Positions 45,621 through 55,898 of a DNA stretch of 64,000 nucleotides are shown piece after piece. The notes below the pieces were generated by a model. That model searched no databases. It saw nothing but the letters and a program-made list of their open reading frames with translations, and was not told the DNA's origin. The translations under genes were made by a program, and so were the position numbers. Numbering within the stretch: position 1 is the stretch's first letter; each line of letters starts with the position of its first letter. Origin of the DNA: Entoloma clypeatum (taxonomy: Eukaryota > Basidiomycota > Agaricomycetes > Agaricales > Entolomataceae); contig OY751491.1 of NCBI GenBank assembly GCA_963565915.1, forward strand, positions 2,604,001 through 2,668,000. The letters are read 5' to 3'.

Positions 45621-46405
45621 TCACAGACCCGAATAAATAGCAGTTCCCACATTGTAGCAAGAGGTAAGAAGCAAGCCTTTGACAGCAATGGTAAGTCATC
45701 ATAACGGTTCAGGATAATTTTCGTCTTACCCAAAAGGCCAACGGATCCCAAAGTCGAAAATATGTTATTTCTCTGGCGGTTAACGTCCATCAGTGACTGA
45801 TTCAATTTATGGAGCAAAGGAGGCGAACCTTGCTTGGCTCTCCAGTCACATATCCTCGCGTATACAAAACACGCGAGAAGGACCAATAGGCACATGCAGA
45901 GGCCGCAAAAATCGGGTGCTTCAATCCTGCGATTACCGTCCTAGATAAGAGTAAGACATCGTTAGCTGTCCGTCCGTAACTATGCAATGGATACGCACGT
46001 TATAGCGACGATCGGAACATTCTCAAGTGTGTTTTGGTGAGCCCCTGTTGTGTGCGGTTCATTGAACCTGCGGACGATACATTGCGGACATACTTACGTT
46101 GAGCGCAGTTGAATACCAAGGCGTCCTTGGATTTTTCAGCCACTGCAGCCTCGGCGTACACTGTCAAGCATCGAGGGATGAGTCTCGTTCCTGGCACAAA
46201 GGCGTCTTCCTTACTTTGAGGATACTTGACCTGAGCCCGTTTCCTCATTCTCCCAACCGTCAGACTTTGCCCTACCAAAACGAATACTGTGGAGAGCAAC
46301 GCTCCACCGACATATTGGAAACTGAGGTTACGTGAATGATGAGGCTGACGCAATGAGCCACAGAAAGTCGGCGTACCCCTCTGGAACTGTGAAAGTGGTG
46401 GACAT
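45621..46405 (-). CDS. Microsomal glutathione S-transferase 3-like MAPEG protein
   Basis: Seven exons on the minus strand (46377-46405, 46215-46321, 46098-46160, 45999-46044, 45829-45940, 45730-45772, 45621-45676) give 151 residues, the normal MAPEG size. These four-helix membrane enzymes of the ER conjugate or reduce lipid peroxides and leukotriene-type substrates with glutathione. The family pattern is clear. TVPEG is at the N-terminus, then VFVLVGQSLTVGRMRKRA, KDALVFNCAQRAHQNTLE and VIAGLKHPIFAASA. The next block is SRVLYTRGYVTGEPSKRN. The end, SVGLLGLLLTSCYN, is the last helix. Introns are so frequent that no single frame shows the gene; every junction is GT-AG and keeps phase. Confidence 0.92.
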
Positions 46406-46581
46406 GTTTTCTGAGAAGTGGGTGTTGAAAGCAAGCTCTTTATCAAGGACGATGTGTGTAAGCCGTGACAAAGACAATTTCAAATTCATGATGGCATTGC
46501 CGAGGAGACGCGTCCACTAGCCACGCGTCGCATACAGGCAACGCCGATCATATGTAAGTACTTATGATATGCACCACCCTA

Positions 46582-48195
46582 TCACAGACGTGCCCTTTTC
46601 GTTGGCGTATCGCACGCCAATACTCCATCAGGTCCCACCTCATCATCTGAAGAGATGCTGCCACCCAAAGTCAAAACACCTGGAGTACTTGACAACTGCC
46701 ACTCTTCATCCCCTTGTGACACTGCTCCGAACGGAAGACGTGTAAAACTTCGAGTTGGTGGTTGAGGTTCGTCATCCTTACCCCGGAACATCGAGTGCGA
46801 GGGCATTCTACTGGCAGGCTTACGCTTCACAGGCGTAGCCTCCACCAACGTGATTCCTTGTCTTGGCTCCTTCTTCTGAGTGCTAGCCTCGGTCTTCTTC
46901 TTCGCTTCACATGGCAAAGCCCTCGTTTTTGGCTTGAATCCTCTCGACATGTTCACCTCGCGATTGAGCACTCTCTTCTTTAGCGGGCCTGCACTGCGTT
47001 CCCGTTCGCGCATACGCTCTTCTGCTAAAGAAACAGAAAGAGACCGCGAACGCGACCGGGACGGGGCTTGCGTCTGAGAAGAGGTGGTGGAGAGTGCAGG
47101 TGAGTGTTCTCTTTGCTTCGTATGCTTGGAAGAGCCGTCGATAGCATGGTGCTCGGAGGGCCTTGGTGAATTAGGGGACGCGGGACGGGAGGAAGAAGGT
47201 GATGACGGGGAAGAGGACGAGGAAAACGGCGAGCTGCGAAAAACTTTGGAGTGGAGAAGATTACACATTTCTGGTAAGGAGTTGGCAAACCTGGTAGCGT
47301 AAAAAGGCGATGCAACAAAGGACATTAGAGACAGCTTACTGAGGGTTTACAACCTCGGTGAAGAATCCCTGCATCCAGTCGAGATCGTCCTGGTTCCCAA
47401 CCTTGATATTGTTTTCAAGACCAGATATTAGTTGCCACATCGATAGCTTATCCATAAACGCCTCTAGTCTGTCTTCCATAGCCATTGGAGGAACTACGGG
47501 TTCACGAGGATGTTTCCGCTTGCGTTTGTTGGGAGATGAATCCTCAAGTGGAGGTGGCGGACCGGGAAGGGAGAGTAGAAGGAAATGAAGCAGGATCTGG
47601 ACTTGTACCCTATATCAATATGTAGTTGAGCCAAGAAAACGAACGCGCCGAAAGCTGTACTCACTCACGTCTCTCCATCCGTTCCAACCATGCTTCCCGC
47701 CATGTGACGTCCTCCCATGGCCCTTCAGTAATGCGCGCGCAGAGATCATCGTCTGCTGGTTCATGGTTCAGTGCGTACCACATAACAGTTTCCTCGATTT
47801 CCCCAGCTCCGCCACCGGTGGAGAGGATTTTCGGAAGTTCAGTATGGTATTTGTTCGATGCCGAACGCGTAGTTTGCAGAAGAGGCCGCAAGAGCGAGTG
47901 GAGAAGATGAGGGTCAGGCTGAAAGGTACCCGATGGCGAGGAGGGTGTGTTGACGCGTAGAAGCGATGGAACGAAGAGTTTGAGAGGCATTATTGACTAC
48001 AGATGTCAAGAACACAGTATATCGTGGTGAAGTGATATGTACCTCAGCTAACCAAAGAAATTGGAGATAAGTGCGGAACACATATTGACTGTCAGAATCA
48101 TCCTCGAGTTCGAAAGGGTAATCCGTAGAAAGTAATTTCTCTTGTGCGGCAGTCCAGGCAATCTTTGGACGGGAATTCAGTTGATAGGAGACCAT
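46582..48195 (-). CDS. SLD3: DNA replication regulator, SLD3/treslin-like
   Basis: Four exons on the minus strand (48043-48195, 47669-47996, 47340-47601, 46582-47290) give 483 residues. Sld3/treslin loads Cdc45 onto the Mcm2-7 helicase at origins and is switched by cyclin-dependent kinase. The central region looks like the Sld3 family domain: SESIMPLKLFVPSLLRV near the start, then LQILLHFLLLSLP, a KRKRKHPREPV patch, DRLEAFMDKLSMWQLISGL and FANSLPEMCNLLHSKVF. The C-terminal third is disordered and Ser-rich, and ends in Thr-Pro sites (VEATPVKRK, STPGVLTL, CDTPTKRARL) next to basic residues. Such sites would suit CDK control; this is inference. The start was placed at MVSYQLNSRPKIAW. Confidence 0.72.
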
Positions 48196-48546
48196 GAGCC
48201 ACACCAAAAACAAAATCTCATGATTGCCACATCAATATTATGAGTAAGCTTGGAGAATGAAGGACTCATTGAGTGAGCTATGCTGGGTGTCCAACAGACC
48301 AGTTATCAGCGAAATTAGAATCCTGGTTTCCCCAAATCACCTCATATTGGGGGTCTTATGGAATATGTTCATTCAAGGTATAGGCCGTATTACTTCATAA
48401 TCTACGAGGATTGAAAATTGTACAAAGGACTGTGGTGGATGATGTCTCAAAAATCACAGCTTGAACTGGCGGATGGGCGGAATGGATGCTGGACTGTTTT
48501 CTGTTGATAAGGGCCCGGTACGGTGCTTGAGAAACACAAATCACAC

Positions 48547-49138
48547 TTACCTTGCACGTCTAGCCTTCCATCTTCTCATGGCTCGGCGGAGGAGTACAGC
48601 AGCCAACAAACCTGCAACTGCAAAAATAAGGCCACCGATGATGATACCGGAAGCGGGTACCGCCGCGCCGCCCATAGCAATGCTCTGTGCGACTGCGAAC
48701 GATGATCCGGCGGCGACGGATCCCATTGTCGACTGTATTGCTGCTGCGAGTGAACCTGATTCATGTTTTAGCAATTTATCAATGATAATTAACTGTAAGA
48801 AAAGACAGACCTGCAACTGGCCCAATAGAGCTAAATCCGACCATGGAAAGGATCGGCGCTGCCGCGATTGGCGTTATCGCCCCACCAATTGCCCCACAAG
48901 CTACACCTGCCACAACCGAGGCATGTTCGCTGATGAAAATGCGAGCCTTATCCATGGCTTGCGACACCGCACCCGCAAACTTCTGCGAGCCTAGTTTGCC
49001 CTGTTGAAATCGGCTTCGCGTTGACTTTTCCAGTTCGGGCTGGATCTGTATTTGGGAGCACCACGCTTTGAAGCCTAAGTATGGATGAAGAATTGAAGGA
49101 TAAGCAACACATCATAGGAAAGATAACATACCTTTCAT
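48547..49138 (-). CDS. Interferon-induced 6-16 (IFI6/IFI27)-like membrane protein
   Basis: Exons on the minus strand are at least 49132-49138, 48811-49074 and 48547-48755, giving about 159 residues if it starts MKGFKAW. The Gly/Ala-rich hydrophobic core is typical of the 6-16 family. It includes VVAGVACGAIGGAITPIAAAP, split here only by spacing, then VGFSSIGPVAGSLAAAI, GSVAAGSSFAVAQSIAMGG and IIIGGLIFAVAGLLAAVL. The end, RRAMRRWKARRAR, is a basic cytosolic-type tail. In animals these are mitochondrial or ER membrane proteins linked to apoptosis; the fungal role is unknown. In-frame text upstream of the chosen Met (about 49139-49240) is open, so the N-terminus may be longer. A damaged second copy lies just upstream. 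Confidence 0.75.
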
Positions 49139-49379
49139 GGCAAGACCAGATATACGATGTTCAAGTGAACCTCCCGGAGTTGCAATTTGCAAACGGACGT
49201 AATAAGCATACGCGGCAAGACCCGGCGGAATTATCGCGGAGTCTGTGTAGATTCCTCAACAAATTGAATGCATCATACTAGGGAAAACATCTCTAAAAGC
49301 GTTCACCCAATGCCGAGCGTCAATATCCGTACTTATCATAAGCGTTGTTCCTTGAATGGCTATGCTGCTATTAAATACC

Positions 49380-49600
49380 TCAACTTGCCATAAGGAGACC
49401 TTGGAGTGCGAATGGCGTCGAACCAGCTGCGATGGTCCCAAGGTTTTTTTGAAGAAACATCATTGTTAAATCTTCAAACAGCACAAGTTCAAAAAGGCTA
49501 GCGAACCTGCTATTGCACCCGCAGGGGCTGCTGCGGCCGGGGTGGTTGCCGCGCCGAAAGCACGGGGAGCGATACACGCCAGAGTACTAGTATCCGATAT
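49380..49600 (-). pseudogene. Remnant of a second IFI6/IFI27-like gene
   Basis: The minus strand reads GAATTPAAAAPAGAIAG and, after a short non-matching stretch, LGTIAAGSTPFALQGLLMAS and a stop. These correspond to the AITPIAAAP...GPVAG and GSVAAGSSFAVAQSIAM blocks of the neighbouring intact gene. The membrane helix and basic tail that should follow are missing. It looks like a truncated tandem duplicate. Confidence 0.55.
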
Positions 49601-50447
49601 GTGCTGAGCGGATGTCACCAACCCTCCTGGGTCTTAGGTTGCTGTGTCGAAAACGACCTCGTGCTTCAAAGCTTTCGGGAAATTTTATTGGGAATGATAG
49701 AAATTAATTTGGGAATTCGTGTTCTCCACCGCTCGTTGGGTTTGACTTTTTTTTTTTTTTCAATCCATTGAATCCAGGCTCCATCAATGACATTGTACTA
49801 ATGGGTAGATGGCATTCAAAACAGCTTGTATACAGAATACAATTGGACGTCCCTTGTTTTTGTCTTGTATTTTTGTCATCAGCCCACAAGACACCCACAT
49901 ATGGCATGAGCTAGCACATAGTTTGAGAGGAACATAAAACGGGATATTTTCCGGCGTCCATTACCCTGACACTTTTTCCAACACCACCGCTGCCGACTTC
50001 ATGACCAAGCACACGATATGTCCTTCAGTCACGAATGCCATAGCTTGATTGACGATTATACAAAGCGCCAAAGTAGGTTGCATGCTAGTAGTTGTCGTAT
50101 TGACTTGTGCCATAGGATGAGATCCCAGAAACGAATATCATGGCTGTGGCATTGGGAAGGATGATGTTGCGATCCATATGCACAGTAGGAGTCTGAAAAT
50201 ACAAGCAGAGAACAAACCACCGAGAGAAGATCCCTCGGGGCTATATTACGGTGTGCGAGAGCGAAGCTTCGGCACCTTCTGCAAAAGTTTGCAGGTGCCC
50301 CAGGACATGATTTCTGTGGGACAGCTCATACGTCGAAGGAGCTGACTGAGAGCGGCCAGAGAGAGGACGTTCAAGCGTCCATGGAGAACCGGTCTACAAG
50401 ACGGAAAAATAAAACATAATTTCGTGGCTGTGCTCTATTCGTTCAGC
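49601..50447. other. Intergenic stretch with a T run
   Basis: No supported gene. A run of 14 T residues lies at about 49746-49760. The last few hundred bases are the promoter and 5' UTR of the IKS-type kinase gene. Confidence 0.5.
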
Positions 50448-53326
50448 ATGAGCCTGCCCTCTTCCCCAAGCCACGCCGTCGTCGCCCTTCCCAACGCAGA
50501 TCCAGAGTGGCAGCCCGTTCTTCATGTCTCCAACCAAGTCGTCCTCTACCACCCCACATTCCATGCGCTAGCCATCCGATCATCCAGTAACCTTCCCCAA
50601 CGGAACCGACAACCTTGCCCGTATTGCAAACAAATCCTTCCCGCAGATTTCGAACGAGGACTGGACGTGGATGATGATATAAACACACAAGACACTGACC
50701 CAGCGTATCACTCGCGCGCGTCGGACTATTTCAGGCTGCTCGAGATCGCAAACGAAGCTTCATCGAGACCTGGGTCTCCACTCCCTCCGACTCATGAATC
50801 AGAAAGATCTTTCCCAGCAGAGAAAATGGCCGAAGGTTATTTCAAGGCCTTTTTCAAGGAGGAGTACAGGTTAGGAATGGGAGCGAACGGTTCTGTTTTC
50901 CTCTGCCAGGTCTGTTCCGCATTCGCACCCATCTCATGTCATTCACCCTTTTCCGCAGCATGTTCTAGACGGAAATCCTCTTGGTTCGTCTTTTTCCTAT
51001 CACAATCATCCTCTTACATGACTGTGTCGACAGGACATTTCGCTGTCAAAAAGATCGCCGTTGGAGAGTCGCACTCCTACCTGCTGAAGATTTTGCGCGA
51101 AGTGAGCCCATTCTGCACATTTTTTTCTATCCCTCTGACATTAGTTCAGGTTCGACTTCTTGAACGACTACATCACCCGAATATCATAACATACCAGTTA
51201 GTCCGACGTCAATGGGTGCCACATGCCTCTAACATCGATAACTCAGTCACGCTTGGCTTGAATCATGTCAGTTCTCATCGTTCGGTCCCAAAGTACCGAC
51301 GCTTCAGTAAGCCCCTTCAATGACGTTCAATCTATGCTCACCAATTCTTCCAGTGTGCTCATGCAATGGGCCGAAGGGGGAAGGTCAGATGCTCCTGCTC
51401 GCCTCTATCCTTATCTTCGGCACTCATCTTCCTTATGTGATTACAGCCTGGATGACTTTATTGATGTGCGGCTCGGTCGTGCAGCCCAGCATATCCACAT
51501 AGATCCTCTTTCGACCTTCTCGTTCACACCTCCCGTCTCTTCCCGCATCGATCCACCCACTTCCGCAACAGCACTTCATGATCCCCCTGTGATCGATCTG
51601 CATTCCCGTTCGGCACGGATACGCGTGTTTCGCGCGTTCCAACGCGCGTCGCCCGACGAGCGAGAACGACTCCGCAGGGAGATGGAAGGAGTAAGGACCA
51701 GAGGGCAGAACGGCAGTTGGAAAGCTGTGCATCTACTTAGCGCAGAGGAAGTCGAGAGCTTATTCCAGGACGTGGTCGAAGGGCTGGCGTTTCTTGTGTG
51801 TTGAGATCCTTCTCATTGTGTTTTATGTGCTCACTCCCCTCTTTCCTAGCATAATAAATCTATTTTGCATCTCGACTTGAAGCCCGGAAATGTCCTGTTG
51901 ACCTGGGATGAGGGAAAACTTATGTATGTCTGCTTCCATGGGGTACCTTATTTTTGTCATGCCTTTCGCCCAACAGACCAAGAGCAATGTTGTCCGATTT
52001 CGGGACATCACGAGATATGCTTCATGGCAGTCGTAACCGAAGCGGGAACACGGGAACGTACGTTCCAGTTCATCTTGTCCTTTGTAGTCCGTTCCATCGC
52101 ATCTACCCTATAGACTGGAATACACTTCTCCTGAATCTTTGCCTTCCCCTTTAACTGGTCTTCTACAACAAGTTGACTCCAAGGCCGATATGTGGTCCCT
52201 CGGGATGATTCTTCACAAGCTCCTGTTCTTCAAACTTCCCTATCGTTATGCGTCAGAAGGAGACGCAAATGGTGAATATATCAGTACCGACCGAGACGGC
52301 GACAAGCTGGATCGGTTGGAAGAAGAGGTCCTGCGCTATCCAGGGTTGGCTCTTTCCTTGACTCTCTTTTCATCCTTTTCTGAGATGCTCCGTCCTTCGA
52401 GGTTCAAGTCAACTTCTGCCCTCGTCACGGGGTTTGAAGCACGCCGTTTGCCAAGGTCATATTTGTTGTTGTTAGAAGGGCTTTTGAATATCATTCCTTC
52501 CGGGCGGCCTTCGTGTGAACGGGTGGCTACTGCGATAGGGGAAGGCGTCGTATGTCCTCTCCGACCTCTACCACTCTTCTGATCATGATGCATCTTCCAA
52601 ATATCACACAGCTCAATCCCCTCACAGAGGACTTTCTACGCTCTGATGTAGCATCATCGCTGGTTCCTGTGGCGCACCGACGATCTGACCCTTTATCATT
52701 TAATATGTCAAGTCAGACACAGACACAACCTTCACCTCCTGGTATGACGAGTGGTGAGAATCCCCTTGTGGACAACAGGGAAGGTGATGAAGCTGGGCAG
52801 AGGACACCACGCATAGTGCCACCGCTGGTAAGCGAGAAGATGCAGCTCCTTGGACCACCTTTGCCAGCCCTACTGTCAATGGATGACTTCGCGAGTCAAA
52901 GAACGCCGGTATCGTCAGACGCTATGACACAGCCGGCCGCTGTGTATCTTGACCAAGTGTCCAGAACACCTTGGAAGACATCCTTCAAGTCTTGTTTACT
53001 CGTGACCAAGGTAAGTGAGGGTCACTTTTAGCTTACCCTTTTTTTCTGCCTACAAGTGGTTTTAACGCGTTCTTTTGCATCACGCCTCTTTCACCTGAAA
53101 CCTTCGAACACGTCAATTGCTGGTCTAGGTCCTGACAATGACATACCTGTGCTCTGCCAAGGTTGAAGCGGGACTGTGGGGGACATTCGTGCTATCTACG
53201 GTTTTGTTTGCTGCCGTGCTGGATACAGTTGTTGATGGTTTTTGGTCATCGGTTTCACTGGGTGTCTTTCACCTCGCTGTCCTGCTTGGCTGTTCGAGGA
53301 ACATCTGTTGTTCCAGTTACTCATGA
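50448..53326 (+). CDS. IKS1: IKS-type serine/threonine protein kinase with C-terminal membrane segment
   Basis: Thirteen exons (50448-50909, 50959-50983, 51034-51101, 51150-51196, 51247-51306, 51354-51383, 51447-51795, 51850-51923, 51977-52057, 52114-52344, 52402-52549, 52612-53010, 53129-53326) give 723 residues. An N-terminal family block NQVVLYHPTFHALAI and a CPYCKQILP knuckle precede the kinase. Kinase motifs are complete: Gly loop LGMGANGSVF (about 142-151), Lys in HFAVKK (about 168), HHPNIITYHHAW, HLDLKPGN with catalytic Asp near 356, SDFGTS with Asp near 379, and YTSPE. A 110-residue insert sits between GGSLDDFI and the C-lobe. The last exon encodes hydrophobic runs (GTFVLSTVLFAAVLDTV, SLGVFHLAVLLG), suggesting membrane anchoring, seen in yeast Iks1-type kinases. 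Substrates are unknown. Confidence 0.85.
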
Positions 53327-53471
53327 CTTTCATAGAATGTAAGGCCTAGGCCTCACTCCCGAACATGATGCAATATATTTTGAGACTTGAAGCTTGGGAG
53401 GCTTAAGTGGAGCACTGGAGCTTGGATTAGGAAGGCAGAATATGCGTTTATGTTGTTGGGTGTACAAAAAC

Positions 53472-53554
53472 TTCCGGTACGGGGAATCGAACCCCGAGCT
53501 GCCGCGATGACACAACATGAAAGGCGGCAATGTTAGCCGTTACACCATACCGGA
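53472..53554 (-). tRNA. tRNA-Glu(TTC) with an 11-nt intron
   Basis: On the minus strand the acceptor stem is TCCGGTA/TACCGGA, the D-arm GTGTAACGGCTAACAT and the T-arm CGGGG-TTCGATT-CCCCG. The anticodon stem GCCGC/GCGGC holds CTTTCA, an intron of about 11 nt (TGTTGTGTCAT) and then C. The anticodon TTC reads GAA and, with wobble, GAG. A TTTTT run follows the 3' end. Confidence 0.92.
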
Positions 53555-53646
53555 CATATACTTTATGTCCTCAGTCATACTCTTCACAACTGACGCAGGA
53601 GATCGACAACAAAGTCAAAACTGGCTTTCCCGCATGTTTTAAAGCC

Positions 53647-55642
53647 ATGACATGTATGACAACGTCCGTCGAAATTGCGAAAGGCTTGAACTTGATCGAC
53701 GCTTCTAATGAAGAAGTAGTCATCGCCATCATCGCATCGATCCTAATCCTCACCCGGTGAATTAGGAAGCAAGCGCGGCTCTCACCAAAGTTATCGCAAC
53801 CGCAGTGCTGGAACCCTCACCCCTGTTATCATTGTCGACTGTCCTTCATGAGATAACACAAGCTGGCGGAGGTCTCCTTGTTCGTACATTGATGTAAGAT
53901 GCGTGCGCGACTGGAAATTTGATTGCCCTTTTTGCAGGATCCGCTGAGTTTAGTGCCACTACTACTTCCGTGCAAGGACCCGTCCGCCAAAGATATCCTT
54001 GGCCTTCTGGGCGAATACGGTCCTGCCAAAGAGGTGACGATCGCAGTTCAAGAAGCCATCGAACGCTTGGAAGCATCATATGATCAATCCGATGGAGATC
54101 ACAACGACGAGAAGAAAGATAGCTCTACCACCCAACTCACCACTCTGATTCGACTTTACACATCTTGTATGTTCCTATCCTGTTCCAAAAGCTCCTGACG
54201 CTAAGGCGTTTTCAGGCATTCCCCGCCTCCAACTTCGCCGGAAGACTCATTCAGCAACTATCGGGCCGCTCTTCACGCAATTAGACCAGGCACTCGAACT
54301 CGCTGGCACGGTCTCTTCCCGCGACGAAGGACGTGCTGTCATCATCAATGTCTCCCATCTTGTAAAAAGGGTTGCGGCATGGTCAAAGGCTGATGCAGCA
54401 GATGACGATTCTCCTGCTTGGAAGGTCAGTTCCCTTTCTCGCCTTGCGAAATGAAAGACACGAAGAAACAACATAGCAAATTCTCAAAGACACTATGGAT
54501 TGCGTATTGGGTGCATTTTGGAACTGCGTTCAGTCGTCCTTGGCTCAGCGATCCTTCGAACATTTCTTCCCTCGACTCATCATCCGTTCCACGACCAATT
54601 CGGATTGGGAAGCAGGTAAAGAGGCCGTACTAGAAGCCACTGTAGGTCCTTCCTTACTCCGGGATTTCCATTTTTACCAGTCCAGGGAGCTTACACCCAA
54701 CTGGAAACATCATCCTCCATGGCGTCACCGTTGCCCTCCACGGGCTCCATGATCGTTTTTGCCCACTCTAAACTTGATACCACAAAATCCGGTGATCTAT
54801 TACGACTGATGCCCATTATCGTTGCATCCATCCAGACCGGCTCTGCCCTAGACGAAGCAGTGGCTATTCTTCTGCATGGTTTAGAACCTCTCAGACCACC
54901 GCCAAGACCACAACTTCCGAAAGAGGTCATTCATCCAATGTTCGCCGTCCTACCAACTTTGTGCAGCACGCACCCCGACGCTCTTGTACGACATCAGGCT
55001 TTTCGCATTCTTTCGCTCGTACTCTCTTGTTGTGTTCCCCAACTTCGCTTCCAATTTCTGAAGGATCTTGCCACCCACCCTCATTTCCCACAAATGCGCG
55101 TCGCAGCCGTGGGATTGATCAAGGAGGCCGTCCTCGATGCAATTTCCACAGCTTCTAATGCGAATTTATTTGCGTCTTCCGCATTTCTGGAAATCTTGGG
55201 ACCCGTTGTTTTGAGAACAGACCCGCCAGATCTGTTTGCCGAACCTGGCTTTTCGCTTCAAACTTTCAAAGACTCTTCTGAACCAGCGCGGCTTATCGAG
55301 TGCCTTGGGCTATACTACACGCTTCTCCGGCGAGACACGGCCAACATGGTATCCCTCTGACTGTTTTAATGACATATTCCACACTGAGATACAACTAGAC
55401 TCACGTACGCGACATCGATATATTGAATTGTGTTGAGGCTACATTCTTATATCCCTTGAGGACCACACTTGAAAGATGGACCACGACAAGTCACGGTCAG
55501 CCGAAGTCAGATTTTCTTCTGAGCTTCATACTCATTGGTTTCAGGCGACTGTGTGGATCCATTGCCTATAGTGTCTTTACAGATGATTCTTCAAAGAGTG
55601 GACGAGGCAAGGTCTGGACTTCTCGATCCCCAATCTGGGTAG
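53647..55642 (+). CDS. Glomulin/YBP-family protein (YAP1-binding/ALF4 type)
   Basis: Eight exons (53647-53715, 53766-53879, 53938-54166, 54216-54424, 54477-54641, 54686-55348, 55399-55495, 55545-55642) give 547 residues. The protein is all-helical, HEAT-like, and resembles the YAP1-binding/Alf4/glomulin family. Yeast Ybp proteins assist Yap1 oxidation and kinetochores; animal glomulin binds RBX1 and restrains cullin ligases. Recognisable text: DPLSLVPLLLP then GLLGEYGPAKEVTIAVQEAI, SSRDEGRAVIINVSHLVKRV, QSSLAQRSFEHFFPRL, RLMPIIVASIQTGSALDEAV, HPDALVRHQAFRIL and THVRDIDILNCVE. Exons 1-2 are the least certain: the first donor (GTAGTC) and the second (GTTCGT) were chosen for phase. It ends 256 bp before the permease start, on the same strand. 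Confidence 0.75.
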
Positions 55643-55898
55643 TCGAATGTTTATGTATCGAACGACAAAGTTTTTCGTCGTGGCGGCAATGCCTGCTTCA
55701 ATTCGTTTACAAATGTCGTTTATCAGATCGTGTACAAAGATTACTTCAGGTTACTTATCGTGGAAGCATATCAATCCCTGATCAAATAGATCCCTTTTGC
55801 TCCTGCGGTCGAATGTTCCTTCTTTACTCCACTTCGCCACAAACCATTCCCTGAACCTTGCAAAAGCAAGGTAACTTGGATATCTTCGGCGCTGTGTC

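Noticed and set aside
55643..55854. Extension of the glomulin-like protein through an open frame to 55854.
   Set aside because: The extra 120 residues look unlike protein. A GT-AG intron at 55496-55544 instead leads to a helical end and a stop at 55642.
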